Positions 1-10,924 of a DNA stretch of 64,000 nt are shown here, one piece after another (the stretch's first letter is position 1; the number at the start of each line of letters is the position of its first letter). The notes below the pieces were generated by a model, which had not been told where the DNA came from, searched no databases, and saw nothing but the letters and a program-made list of their open reading frames with translations. Origin of the DNA: Callorhinus ursinus (lineage: Eukaryota > Chordata > Mammalia > Carnivora > Otariidae); assembly GCF_003265705.1 (NCBI RefSeq), contig NW_020312817.1:49295172-49359171 (forward strand). Direction: 5' to 3'. Position numbers and translations under genes: made by a program.

Positions 1-139
1 CATGCACCACGCACCGCACACCACGCTGGCGCTCGGGGGAGCCCCCTCCCCCTCTCCCATCTGTCCCACCAGGTGATGGGACAGCTCTAAGGGAGCCATC
101 CACCTCCGCCCAGCCACAATGAATTACCTCAGCCTCACG

Positions 140-330
140 GTGTGGTGCAAATGAGTGTTTTTGAGGTTTGAGTCCTGGTTTTGCCAGGCTGCAGGACCCT
201 GGTACGTCCCATAACCTCTCTGAGGTCAGTTTCCTCATCTCTAGAATGGGGATTAGAAGTAGCACTAATTTCTAGAGCTGTTGTGAGAACTAAAAGGAAT
301 GCACCTGAAGTGAGCACTGAAGAAATGGGA
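140..330 (+). repeat. MIR SINE relic
   Basis: An old MIR copy reading forward: a degraded tRNA-like half, then the core run 'cataacctctctgaggtcagtttcctcatctctagaatgggg' seen in pieces, then the 'gagctgttgtgagaac' part. Ends are soft because the copy is diverged. No target-site duplication is visible, as expected for this age. Confidence 0.8.
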
Positions 331-912
331 AATCCATTTCATTGCCCCCACTCCCACAGACTCCTTTTGCTGCCTCTGGCCACGTTCCCACCGCCCCGGG
401 CAGGGTAGGACTTCAGAGGCACTTCTCCCTCCAACAAGCTTGGGGCAGTTTACAGTGGCTGCAGCCCTTAATTTTGGGTGCTCACTGTGCTTCCTAGGGT
501 GACCTAGGGCCCAACACTCATCCATGCTTCAAATCTGAGCTTCTAGGAGTCCCCTAGGGATCTGCTGGGGGCAGGGTAGGGGAAATGGGTGTGGTGAGCA
601 AGGGAAGCAATGAGGAACAATTTCTTTTGAAGAGAGCTTCATGACTTTTTTGCTTGTTTTATTTTTAACTTGAAAACCACTGACTTGCAACATCATTTCT
701 GTGAAAGAGAATGTGCTTCAAGTTCCAGACCACACACTTAGGACACAACCTGTTCCTTCCGCAAGTAACAATACCATAATCAATGAGCCGGTGTCCAAAT
801 GCTGCAAGGGGCACTGACACAGAACCTGGCCTCTCAATCCAGACATCAAAAGCATTCCAAGTTCAAGAGTAGCTAATATTATGGCTTCTTTTCCCCTCTC
901 TTAACTAAATGC
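331..912. other. Unassigned non-coding stretch
   Basis: No gene, recognisable repeat or strong motif seen. Short open frames here lack any recognisable domain. A T-rich run lies near 645-670. Confidence 0.6.
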
Positions 913-1160
913 ATCTATTCATTGGACAAGGATTCAACCAGCCCCTGCTACGAGCCAGCAGCAGAGGTCAGTGCTGGGGATACTGAGATAAACGAGCCCT
1001 GGGCCCAGCCTTCCAGGAGCAATTAGCCACATAGGAGAAATGGATAGGGAAGCTAGGAGTTCTCTCAAACGGGGCGGGAACTCAAAGACACAGATGGGGC
1101 CTCCAAGGAGAATGGCCAAACTCCATGGGGAAAGGAACGCTGGGCTGAGACTCAAAAGAT
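913..1160 (-). repeat. L2 LINE 3'-end relic
   Basis: Reads as the reverse complement of the L2 3' end: 'attcattggacaaggattca...cctgctacgagccagcagcagaggtcagtgctggggatac' corresponds to the 'gtatccccagcacctagaacagtgcctggcac' end of L2 in the other direction. Diverged, 5' limit uncertain. Confidence 0.65.
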
Positions 1161-1597
1161 GAGTAAAGTGTCCTGGGAGTGGGGTGATTCTAAAGCGTGG
1201 AGCACAGTATAGCAAGATAGGAAGGCCCAGATGCCACACAGGTCCACGGGCACCTGCCACTCTAACTTCCTCTCCAGACTGAAAGTGCCATGCCCACAAG
1301 CCCCTCAACTGGCCAACTGTGATAGCTGGTCTTCAACAAGATCAGATAGGTATGCACCTGACCCAAAAGCTCAGGCTGGCTGGAGTGTCCTGTGAGGTAT
1401 TCACTCTAGGTGACATTAATTAAATCAGCCAGTCGCCCTGGCTCCCTCTGCAATTTCAAAAGGAATAATAGCAAGTATTTGGCCAGTAAGCGAACTGAGT
1501 CGAGTTCAGAAAAGCAAGACACCACATTAGATTAGGCATGGCGAGCTAGGGCTGTCCCTGCTCCTGCCCAAACTTTGAGTTCCATTTCAAGTCTGTT
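1161..1597. other. Unassigned non-coding stretch
   Basis: No gene or clear repeat seen. Ordinary single-copy-looking sequence between an L2 relic and a probable LTR-type relic. Confidence 0.55.
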
Positions 1598-2095
1598 CTG
1601 CATAATAAATCACCCCCCCAACCTAGTGGCTTATTGTAATCATCATCATTTTATCTCACAGTTTTCATGAGTCAGGAATCTGGGAAGGGTTCAACTGAGT
1701 GGTTCTGGCTCAAAGTGTCTCCAGCAGTTATAGTCAGGTCAAGAAGAAGTAGAACAGCAAGGAGCTGGATGACCCAGGGACTGGCTGGGCACCTGGCTCT
1801 CTTTATATCACCTCAGAACATCTCTATGGTGTCTCTCCCCATGAGCTAGTTTGGGCTTCCCCACATCATGGCAGCTCCAGGGCAGTCAGCTGTTTACACA
1901 GCCACTGAAGGAGTCAAGAGGGAGATTTCCGGAAGCTGAATCCCCTTTTATGACCTAGCCTCAGAAGTCCCCTAGTGTTGCTCCCACATTCTCCCACAAA
2001 AGCCCAACCCATTTTCAAGCCCCCTACCTAATGGAAGGAATGTAGAAAAAGGTTGTCAACATATGTTGGAATTTCCACACAGGCTCAGCTCAGCC
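1598..2095. repeat. Ancient interspersed repeat, subfamily not assigned
   Basis: The opening 'ataaatcaccccccaacctagtggcttattgta' and the following 'gagtcaggaatctgggaaggg...tggttctggctc' match the pattern of a common old mammalian repeat with 'accccaaaacttagtggcttaaaac'. I cannot name the subfamily or orientation with confidence. A RepeatMasker run would decide. Confidence 0.5.
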
Positions 2096-2116
2096 TTACA
2101 GTGAAACTCCATTTTC

Positions 2117-2318
2117 TTTTTTTTTTTTTAAGATTTTATTTATTTATTTGACTGAGAGAGAGAGAGAGCACAAGTAGGCAGAGAGGCAGGCGGAGGGAGA
2201 GGGAGAAGCACACTTTCCACTGAGCAGGGAGCCTGGTGCAGGATTCGATCCCAGGACTCTCGGATTATGACCTGAGCCGAAGGCAGTCGTTTAACCGACT
2301 GAGCCACCCAGGCACCCC
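2117..2318 (-). repeat. SINEC (tRNA-derived carnivore SINE)
   Basis: Full-length minus-strand copy: T-rich tail, purine block with 'aggcagagaggcaggcggagg', and the tRNA-like head ending 'gagccacccaggcacccc'. A perfect 15-bp target-site duplication, tgaaactccattttc, sits at 2102-2116 and 2319-2333, so both ends are exact. The 'gcagagaggcaggc' variant differs from most other copies in the window. Confidence 0.96.
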
Positions 2319-2333
2319 TGAAACTCCATTTTC

Positions 2334-3329
2334 CTCAAGGATTTAGGTTAAGGTTAACATTGGCTCTCTGTTCCTTGCACATTAGACAGTTACAGTTAGC
2401 TCAGCAGGACTGAAGCATAAAGTATGAGGGGAGCCCAGGGAAGGATAAGTCTAGAGAAATAGGCAAGGGTCTTTCATGTCAGACTAGGGACTGGACTTTT
2501 TCCTACAGGTGTCTACTCTTCCTTGCAGGATGAGCGAGGACAGGTAGGAATGACTTTTGTAAGTAAGTGGCCTCTAGAGCAGAGATTGAAAACTGGCAGT
2601 CCACGGCAGAAGACACCCCATGCAATATTCCTTAGATCAGGATATTTGTTACAAAAAGTCAGCATTCCAGCTTCTCTTGAGGAATTAGAAAATCTAACCA
2701 CAGTGGGCGTTCCGTACACAGCCAAAGAGCAGGAAAGAAAATAGCATCTGTCCTCCAAACGGGGTGTGTGCTCTCCAGTTAGCCATACTCCCCCCATTTC
2801 CGATTGCATCACACTTGTCTTGTTTCATTATTTATGTTATCTTCCTTGAGTCTGTGACCTCTGATTTCAGGTTTCCCATAGACAATAGCTTTTATGGCTC
2901 CAGACTAATAAATCCCCCTCTTATTTAACACTTGGCCATGGAATGCAGACATAATCCCTCTTCATTTAAAGTATAATGTACTTAGACTTTGTAAACACTA
3001 TATGTACCCATGTGCTTTCAACCATTTTTAAAGAGAAACTTCGTGCTTGGGATCATCTCCCTTGCTGAATTGGATTTGGTCGATTTGTTTAGAACAAATA
3101 GGAACCATTACAGCCCCCGCAAAGTGTAAATCAGGTACAAGGTGACATCCCTGCAGGAGAAGTTGCCTCAGCTGCCCTGGTGAGTCAGCATCCTGCCCTG
3201 GTGGCGGGCCCATTAGCCCATAGGTGAGTACAGCCAATCAGAGCATGGAAATGCCCTGCTTAGGTGTAAATCACCCAGTGATGTGTGACCTCACCTCACA
3301 CATCACAGGAAATGGCTCATCATACTCTT
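2334..3329. other. Unassigned non-coding stretch with one AP-1/NF-E2-like site
   Basis: No gene seen. Around 3180-3190 'gtgagtcagcatc' contains TGAGTCAGCA, a good match to an NF-E2/MAF-type site, and 'gccaatca' (3232-3239) is a CCAAT-type match. Single motif matches are weak evidence for regulation. Confidence 0.45.
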
Positions 3330-3420
3330 TCTCCACTCTAGAAATCCTACCCTTTCCTCAAGCCCCAAATCCAGTCCCAACTCCTTCTGAAAGCCTTCCC
3401 AGATTACTCTAGTTAGGATA
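3330..3420 (+). repeat. L2 LINE fragment
   Basis: 'ccagtcccaactccttctgaaagccttcccagattactc' matches the 3' region of L2 ('tccaggaagccttccctga' type). Short and diverged, so the limits are approximate; the pyrimidine-rich sequence that follows may also belong to it. Confidence 0.5.
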
Positions 3421-4226
3421 GCCTCTGTGGCTAGCTTTGTGTCTGTGTTTCCAAGTTCCTTCCTCTCAGCCCCTCCATCACAATGTCTCACCTTCCATCA
3501 GACTCCCTTTTGGCACCGAGCCTGCCTGGGTCATGGCTGCAAGCTTAGTTTGTCTGGCAGCCTGCTGCTCTGCTCTGCCCTAGCTTCTCTGGCTGAATCC
3601 ATCCTCCCAAAGCCTGTCCCTCCCCACAAGCTAGTTCTAGAGCTAGTACTGCACACTTTTCCCACCTGTTCCTCCAGAAATGCCTATTCCTGTGTCTGCC
3701 AGAGACATCAAAACCAGTGAGAGGGTGAGAACATGAAAAGACCAGGAGAACAGAATCTTGGGAGACAAAGAAATGGCCAGAAGAAACTCCAGCCACAGGC
3801 TGGTTGATGTCATCATTCAAAATTGAAAATGAACCACTGGAAACACGTGGGCACATGAGTGGCCACTATTAATCCATACCTGTGTTTCTGTTCAGGTTGT
3901 GTCCTTAGATTTGAGAAGAAGAGCTTTCCTGAAGGAAGAGTTCAACATGAGGAGGGGGACTATCTGAGGAAGAAAGTAGGGGAAACACCACTATTAGGAA
4001 TAAAGAGAAGAGCAAGAGGACAGTGGGGTTCTCAGAACTATTCATGAAAGGAGGTCATGAGGGTGAGAGAGACTGGATGCTTTTTGCTGATTGGCAACTG
4101 TCAACAAGCAGGACTGAATAAAGTAGCCAGACCCAAACGTTTAAAAGTCAGACACTATTGTAATTTAGAGTGTAAGGACGGGGCAGCAACAAGAGCTCAC
4201 GCAATAGAAAACTTCATGCTTGGAGT
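3421..4226. other. Unassigned non-coding stretch
   Basis: Several short overlapping open frames in different phases, none with a recognisable domain. No clear repeat. Confidence 0.55.
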
Positions 4227-4240
4227 AAAATAGTCAGATA

Positions 4241-4435
4241 GGCGCACCTGGGTGGCTCAGTAAGTTGGGCGTCTGGCTTCAGCTCAGGTCATGATCCCGG
4301 GGTCCTGGGACCGAGTTCCGCATTGGGCTCCCCGCTTAGCAGGGAATCGGCTTCTCCCTCTCTCTCGGCCCCTCCCCCTGCTCATGCTCTCTCCCTCTAT
4401 CTCTCAAATAAATGAATAAAATCTTTAAAATAAAA
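4241..4435 (+). repeat. SINEC
   Basis: Forward copy from the head 'ggcgcacctgggtggctcag' through the pyrimidine-rich body to 'caaataaatgaataaaatctttaaaataaaataaaa'. Flanking repeats aaaatagtcagata (4227-4240) and aaaatagtgagata (4437-4450) are a 14-bp target-site duplication with one mismatch. Confidence 0.95.
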
Positions 4436-4639
4436 TAAAATAGTGAGATACCTTAAATGCTGCAAGAAATGACAAAGAGTTTACTCGTGTCTAATACATA
4501 ATAAACATTGAATACTATCACAGGCATGCTTAAGATTATACAGACAATATGCCCAGTGAGATCAGATTAGATAACATCCTACATGGCGGTTAAATGCTGC
4601 CCATCTTTTGTCACACATTTGTACATTAGATGACCCTGA

Positions 4640-4740
4640 CACCTACTAAGGGCCTGCTATGAGTCAGATGCTGGGGATGCAGGGATGAACAAGAAAGACA
4701 CAGTCCCTGACTTCATGATAATTATGCTTTAGGATTAGTT
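4640..4740 (-). repeat. L2 LINE 3'-end relic
   Basis: 'cctactaagggcctgctatgagtcagatgctggggatgcagggatgaacaagaaagacacagtccctgac', read in pieces, is the reverse of the L2 3' end. Diverged. Confidence 0.7.
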
Positions 4741-4784
4741 ATCTTCAGCTGGAGGCAGTAACATCTCTATCCTCAAGGGACATG

Positions 4785-4920
4785 TGGACATCAGGGGACA
4801 CTCTTGGTTGCACATTAACCAAGGACCTCACTGGAATTTACCTGGAGGGGACCAGAGATGCTAACCTGCTACACTGTGCATACTCCGACTGAAGGCCAAC
4901 AGCACCCCCATCGGGAAATA
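4785..4920 (+). repeat. Probable hAT-type DNA transposon relic (MER20-like)
   Basis: The order 'gacatcaggggacactcttggttgcaca', 'accagagatgctaacctgct', 'gggaaatactggttg' resembles the old non-autonomous hAT repeats whose body reads 'tggagacatttttggttgtcac...agggatgctgctaaacatcct'. Diverged; family assignment tentative. Confidence 0.45.
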
Positions 4921-5089
4921 CTGGTTGTACAAGATATGACACATCATTTTTAGAGGCAGGTTTTTTTCAAAATAACAAGACCAAGCACATAATGTTTATT
5001 TTCAAAGTATACATTTTTTCAAATTCCTTCACAGTGTTCCTATTTAAATCTCATGGAATGCTTGTCTTCTAAGTGACACACTTGGGAAA

Positions 5090-5290
5090 ACCCTAGATTA
5101 CAGGTTAAGAGTAGACACTACTAGGCTTGAATCCCAACTCTAACCAGTTACTAGTTTAGACTGTGATAAAGCTACTTAATGTCTCTGAGCTTCCTAACAA
5201 GAAGTAAATAAGAGCTAACTCATTGAGGTATTGTTGGGTTTTGAGAGGATGAAAGGCAGTGATGTCTATAAATTGCCTGGAAATCTGGAT
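5090..5290 (+). repeat. MIR SINE relic
   Basis: 'ggcttgaatcccaactctaaccagttac', then 'gataaagctacttaatgtctctgagcttcc', follows the MIR order: tRNA-like part, then core. Tail near 'ataaattgc'. Confidence 0.75.
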
Positions 5291-6669
5291 GTTAAAAAGA
5301 GGTGGCCAGTATAGACAACGTAGCCCAAGCAGTTTGGGTGTGGAAAAGGATGATGTGATGCATGGAGAAGGAACTGGGGACAGGGGCTGGCTCCTTGAAG
5401 AATAAGGACACCTGAAGTATGAAAGGGCACAGAGGAATGAGAAGGGGAGAGGAAGACCCAGCAGGTGAGGCTGGAGGACAAGGTGGGGAAATGATCCAGG
5501 CCAGAAGACACACCTGGAAGATGCTCTCCCCAGTCCCTTGCACATCCAAGGAGTGATTCATCTCCCACACAGAATCTCCTGAGCAAATAGGTCCCTCTTG
5601 ATACTCACTCTACTTCTACCCTTCATTTCCTTTGTGTATCCAGTGCCACTCCCAGAGGAGACATACAAACCATTCTCTTGGTCTCATGTGGTCCTGCCTC
5701 AGATGATTCACCCATAGAACGGCCCACTGGCAGATAAGGCAGTGTCTAGACAAGATCTAACTAAGCCCTTTGGCCTAGCCTGTCTTGGCAAGTCATCTCG
5801 GGACCCCATCAGTGTTTTGTGAGGTCAGGAGTAGGGACAACAGCAGCAAGTCTAAGCAAAGAGTAGAAGGAGTTTGCTTCTTCATTTGTTTGCTTGACAT
5901 GTTAACTATCTTGACAAGATTTCTGCAAAGTTCCTTTTGGCACTTCTATTGGGCAGAAGTCTGTCTCTTAGCCAAAGATTTCCCCCCAATGACCATGAAC
6001 AGTGTTCTCATGTTCTGGAGGTAACTCGTGTGACAGTTGCAAAATACAGAGTAGTGCTTTAGGTGTATGGTAGAGAGAGGAGGTAGAACCATGGGAAAGA
6101 CTCTCTGTTTCTTGGCATTTATCCCCAGTAGGCCACTGTAGACTTCATAAATACTTGCTGGCTCTTCTTGCTTGTTGTAGGAAGTCCCAGTTCTACAGTT
6201 CAAGGGTTGGTTTCATGCACACTTTAATAAAAGGAAACATCCCAGCTGCTGTCCCCTCCCCCCCTTTGTCTCCTTCCCTAAATAAAAATATTCAGAAACT
6301 GGGTAAGAGTTGTCCCATTCTTAGTCTCACCCATGATTTCTTTCATTCTCTCCATTCTATCCACGTATTTTTCTGGAGCCAGCTGCTCGCCAAGAAGATG
6401 AGTTACAGCTGCCAGTCATGGCCAGTGGGGAATACCTCTGTCTTGTGCTTTTGGATGTCACCAGGCAGGTTTTCCTGGTTTGGTTTTGGCATCTGTCCTT
6501 AGCCAAATCCTGAGCTGTCCAATTGGTCCCCTTGATCAAGGTATGTGAGGTAATTAGATTGTGGTGCTGTTTGGTTTGTTTAGGAAGGAAAAAAGCTAAG
6601 ACATGCAACTATTCTTTCTTTTCTTTATTCACACTCTAGAGTTGATGGTGAGGCAACATTACTTATAGA
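5291..6669. other. Unassigned non-coding stretch
   Basis: No exon, RNA gene or firm repeat recognised. Purine-rich from about 5340 to 5470. Overlapping open frames of about 90-130 codons on the minus strand there reflect the base bias and carry no known motif. Confidence 0.55.
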
Positions 6670-6684
6670 AGGACCTTGGTCTTT

Positions 6685-6884
6685 TTTTTTTTTTAAGATT
6701 TTATTTTTATTTATTCGAGAGAGAGAGAGAATGAAAGATAGAGAGCACGAGAGGGAAGAGGGTCAGAGGGAGAAGCAGACTCCCCGCTGAACAGGGAGCC
6801 CGATGTGGGACTCGATCCCGGGACTCCAGGATCATGACCTGAGCCGAAGGCAGTCGCTTAACCAACTGAGCCACCCAGGCGCCC
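6685..6884 (-). repeat. SINEC, 'gagagcacgagagggaagagggtcag' type
   Basis: Full minus-strand copy. Target-site duplication of 15 bp with one mismatch: aggaccttggtcttt (6670-6684) and aggaccttggcctttc-side copy at 6885-6899. It carries the 'gggactccaggatcatgacc' and 'ggcagtcgcttaaccaac' variants shared with the copies at 25767, 27837 and 51790. Confidence 0.96.
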
Positions 6885-7249
6885 AGGACCTTGGCCTTTC
6901 ATATTGATGAGGTCTTGCCCCAAACCTGCCTTTCTATGCAAAATCTCACCTTCCATTTGTACTATGAATTCAATCATCCAAGAGACAGTAAACACTCTAT
7001 GGTAAAAGAGTTGTGACAGATTAGTAATGTCTGTCTTAAAAGCAGAATGAGAAGTAGCAACATGTATGCCATGTGTTCGTCATCCTTGGTCTGTAACCAA
7101 CTATATTATGGAACTGCTTTTCCTATTATTTTTAGGGTCACAGTTCAGTCTATTGTTTCTCTTCCTAGAGCCTAATAATTACCTTTGAAAGAAATCTGTT
7201 TTTACCTGGTAATTATATCCCATATCTTCATGCCACTCAACTTCTTATA

Positions 7250-7470
7250 TTCAGTCAAGAGCTATTTATTGAGCCCCAGCTATGTGCCAGATACTATTCT
7301 AGGACCCTGACAATGTAGCAGTGAATAAGAAAGACAAGATCCCTGTCCTCATAGACACTATTTCCTAAAACAGGGAAGCAAATAATATATAAACAATTAC
7401 ATACATAAGAACATTTCAAGTAGCAAGTGCTTGGAGAAATGGAATATACTAATGTTATAAAGAGTGGAAG
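7250..7470 (-). repeat. L2 LINE 3'-end relic
   Basis: 'tcagtcaagagctatttattgagccccagctatgtgccag' followed by 'gtgaataagaaagacaagatccctgtcctcat' is the reverse of the L2 3' end, one of the better preserved copies here. Confidence 0.85.
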
Positions 7471-8802
7471 AGGATTTTGCTATTGTTTGTTTTTAACATG
7501 AGAGATTCACAATGGCATGCTCATATGACATTGGGTGAATTGTTGCATGGAAAGAGAAACTGATTATTCAGGAGAGAGAAGGAAAAATTACAGGAACTCC
7601 TTGGATGTCCCTTTCTTTTTTACACAACCCTCATTCACCAGAGCAGATTAGTTTTTCTCTCTCCAACTGATCCTTTTGTAGTCTGTGGTCATCAGCTTCT
7701 CTCTGCTTTCAGGGCTGTTTTCCATCATATACACTATGTCCACCAGCTTCCCAAAGAAAGTCACGCATAAGAGCATTATTTGCCCATGTATCAGTTATTT
7801 TCATATAGGTTTTGGTATTTTTCTACTATCTAGACTCACTTGCGTGTTCTCAAAGGCAATTTAACTGTAAAGTGTGTCGTCAATAAGGATTGACTTCCTT
7901 CTCTTATATTTCTTCAAGAGGATCCATTTTCTTGATTCTTTCTCTCAAATAATTCTCTCCATCTGTTTTTGGCAACAACAAAGACAACAGTCAGCAAACT
8001 ATTATGGTCATTAGTGTAATTCTTCCCCAGCAGAAAGTGAGAGAGAGATTCCTATAATAACAAATCTCCAAATTTATGGTCAGCTGCTTATCTCTCTTCC
8101 ATAAATTCCTGACAAAATAAGCAAACATATAGTTCACAAGAGAACTTTGGCCCTAAATCCCCACTTGGATTTCCTAAATTTTGTGAGCTCAGCCAGGCCA
8201 TACATGAATCTTTAGACACCTTACCTCAAAGCTCAGACTAACTCCAGACCCAAACTTAATTCCTGGCCTAAACTTAATCTTGACCCAAGTAAGAATGTTT
8301 TTCTCTAAAATTCTAGAGCGGAGCCAACCAGGGCTCACCCCAAGGCAGACAGTTTTTCATTAATCCAGCTGCTGTAGGGGAAAAGGGCCAAGAGCCAGGA
8401 GGTCTCAAAAGAAAGAACCTAAAGAAATATCAACAGGAAAAAGGAATTAATGTGGAAAAGCTTTTAATCCCTTATTGATTTTACCACTGTGGCCCAAATG
8501 TTTCCTTGGCTTTGACCCAAATCAAAGTTTCTCTTTTCTTCTTCTTCTTTCTCTTCCTCCTGGTCTTCCTTATCCTCCTCCAGTGTGTATGTGAAAAAGT
8601 TTGGCAGAAAGGTTCACTGGGGCTCTTCCTAGAGATTGGAGCACGCTATTAACATAAAGCTGACAGATTGTAATTAAGGACAATCAGATTTCCAACTGTT
8701 ACTTCTTCAGCAGCTCCTCTCAAAAGCAATTTTCATAGATTCTTACTCTTACATTCTAGATCAGAGATTGCGACCTGGATCCCTGAGACCAGCACCTCAC
8801 CA
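7471..8802. other. Unassigned non-coding stretch
   Basis: No gene seen. A polypyrimidine tract of CTT/CCT repeats runs at about 8528-8582. A small internal similarity (acttaattcctggcctaaacttaat type) sits near 8250-8290. Confidence 0.55.
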
Positions 8803-8818
8803 CAAGGCACTTGTTTGT

Positions 8819-9009
8819 TTTTTGTTTGTTTGTTTGTTTGTTTAAGATTTTATTTATTTATTTGACAGAGAGAGACACAGCGAGAGAGGGAACACAAGCA
8901 GAGGGAGGAGTGGGAGAGGGAGAAGCAGGCTTCCCGCCTAGCAGGGAGCCCGATGTGGGGCTCGATCCCAAAAGGCAGATGCTTAACGACTAAGCCACCC
9001 AGGTGCCCC
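8819..9009 (-). repeat. SINEC with internal deletion and (GTTT)n at its tail
   Basis: Minus-strand copy between duplicated caaggcacttgtttgt (8803-8818 and 9010-9025, perfect 16 bp). Its tail side is a (TTTG)n run to about 8843, grown from the target sequence. About 25 bases are missing between 'ctcgatccca' and 'aaaggcagatgc', which removes the part holding the tRNA-type B box. Confidence 0.95.
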
Positions 9010-9134
9010 CAAGGCACTTGTTTGTGATCATTCAGTGGAGGAACAGCTCTTCAGGCAGCCAGGTACAAAGATGAGCTCTTTCAGAAAATTTCCATTTGCT
9101 ATGGGTTAGAATCCTAATTGAAAATGTCTCTTTA

Positions 9135-9334
9135 GGGCGCCTGGTTGGCTCAGTCAATCATTTGCCTTCAGCTCAGGTCATGATCCCAGGGTCCTGGGAT
9201 TGAGTCCCAGGTCGGGCTCCCTGCTTGGCGGGAAGCCTGCTTCTCCCTCTCCCTCAGCCTGCCACTCTGCCTACTTGTGCTCTCTCTCTATCTTCTGTCA
9301 AATAAATAAATAAATAATCTTTAAAAAAAATAAA
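9135..9334 (+). repeat. SINEC
   Basis: Forward copy from 'gggcgcctggttggctcag' to 'gtcaaataaataaataaataatctttaaaaaaaataaa'. Target duplication gaaaatgtctcttta (9120-9134) and gaaaatatctcttta (9335-9349), one mismatch. It faces the copy at 8819 across only 125 bp. Confidence 0.95.
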
Positions 9335-9579
9335 GAAAATATCTCTTTATACAGTGTTTAAATTCTCAGCCCAAAGCACAATTTCTGTTTCTTTGCTTCA
9401 CATCTTAACCCTGACCCCAACCCTAACCCATGTTAAATAATCGGGTAAAATCTGTTTTTGGTGATCTCTCTTGGTCAATTTAATTCCACAATCAGGTGCC
9501 AGTTGAATAAAAGCAAGTGGCCATATTTGTTAGTGTATTAATTTCAAATGTTTCATACAATTCTCTGTGTTCTATTGTT

Positions 9580-10340
9580 TCCAAGGTGTTAGAATGAATT
9601 TGAAGTCAATTATATTTTTTCTTTTATAAAATGCTTATGTTCAGTTTTCTACTCAATTAGTGGACCTTTTTCTTATTGATTTGTAAAAGCTCTTTCTATA
9701 TACAAATGTTTCTCCAGTTTTTCATTTGCTATTTATGTTTGTCAACGATTTTTTAATGTGGGAAAGTTTGTATTTCTTAAATGATTAGATTATCAATATT
9801 TTTCTTTGTTTTTTGGTTTTTGTTTTTGCCTTATGATAGTCATCCCAAGATAATGAAGTTATCCATTTAATTTTCTCCTAGTGTGTTTGTGGTTTTATTT
9901 ACATTTGTATATGACATAGGTCAACAAATTACAGCCCTCAGGCTAAATCCAGCCAGCCGCCTATTTTTGTAAATAAAGTTTTATTAGGACACAGCCACGC
10001 TCATTTGTTTATGTATTGTCCTTTTGCCTGCTCTCACACTACAATGACAATTAAATAGTTGTGACAGAGATGATGTAGTCACAAAGGCTAAAATATTTAT
10101 TATCTGGCCCTTTACAGGGAAAGTTTTGTCAGCTTCGGGTATATGGCATTAATACTTATTCTAATCTATATATTAAATAGTCAGTGTTTTTTCCCACTGA
10201 TTTAACTGTCACACTTATTAGATACAAAACATATACACCATATACAGGGTGTCTACTTTGTTCTACTCATCTGCTGCCTATTTCTACAACAGTATCATAC
10301 ATTTTTAAAAAATGTAGTTTTAAAATACGTTTAAAGTGCT
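9580..10340 (-). repeat. Old L1 LINE, antisense ORF2/3' segment, split by a hAT element
   Basis: 'tttttcttattgatttgtaaaagctctttctatat', 'atgattagattatcaatattttt' and 'gaagttatccatttaattttctcc' are the antisense of a late ORF2 part of an L1M-type LINE. The same element resumes after the insertion at 9920 with 'ttgttctactcatctgctgcctatttctaca'. Reading frame long lost. Confidence 0.75.
9920..10140 (+). mobile_element. Non-autonomous hAT-Charlie-type DNA transposon relic
   Basis: 'ggtcaacaaattacagccctcaggctaaatccagcc', 'tttttgtaaataaagttttattaggacacagccacgctc' and the closing 'ctggccctttacagggaaagttttgtcagcttcgg' follow a very common mammalian repeat with terminal CAGGGGTCGGCAAAC. The ends are decayed copies of that inverted repeat. 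It lies inside an L1. Confidence 0.7.
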
Positions 10341-10391
10341 GAGAGTGAAAGTTCTTCCACTATCACTGTGAAAATCTTACTGACCATCTTT

Positions 10392-10588
10392 TTTTTTTTA
10401 AAGATTTTATTTATTTATTTGACAGGGAGAGAGACAGCGAGAGAGGGAACACAAGCAGGCGGAGTGGGAGAGGGAGAAGCAGGCTTCCCGCCGAGCAGGG
10501 AGCCCAGTGGAGGGCTCCATCCCAGGACCCTGGGGTCATGACCTGAGCTGAAGGCAGACGCTTAACGACTGAGCCACCCAGGCGCCCC
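10392..10588 (-). repeat. SINEC forming the tail of an 880-bp retrocopy
   Basis: Complete minus-strand SINE from the T-run to 'ggcgcccc' at 10588. It has no duplication next to its head. Instead, the partner of its left flank (ttactgaccatcttt, 10377-10391) lies at 11272-11286, which makes it the 3' end of a longer inserted RNA copy. Confidence 0.93.
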
Positions 10589-10778
10589 GAGGGAGATTAT
10601 TCTTGATATATTATTGAAATAATCTCAGAATGACTTTTCTGTGTTATATTATTATGTAACTGTCTATTATATGTATCTATAACATCTTTACGTCCCTAAT
10701 TTAGCAGTTGTACTACTATATATGTAAAACTAAAATGGGAACCCTACTCTACAACATCCTTTAATAAAGTAAATCTTT

Positions 10779-10924
10779 GGGGCACCTGGTTGGATCAGTC
10801 GGTTGAGCTTCCAACTCTTGCTTTTCACTGAAGTCATGATCTCAGAGTCGTGAGATGGGACCCAGCATCGGGCTCTGTAGGGACCTAGAGCCTGCTTAAG
10901 ATTCTCTCCCTCTCCGCCCTGCAT
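10779..10924 (+). repeat. SINEC, older type, truncated at its 3' end
   Basis: Head 'ggggcacctggttggatcagtcggttgagc' and the older 'ccaactcttgcttttcactgaagtcatgatctcagagtcgtgag' body. It stops after 'ctctccctctccgccctgcattctc' with no A-rich tail. It lies inside the proposed retrocopy, in antisense to it. Confidence 0.85.

Noticed and set aside
2117..2318. SINE heads as possible tRNA genes.
   Set aside because: They are tRNA-derived but lack a full cloverleaf, continue into the SINE body and A-rich tail, and are flanked by target duplications.
9405..9429. Telomere-like 'aaccctgaccccaaccctaaccc'.
   Set aside because: Only about three imperfect units, far short of an interstitial telomere tract.
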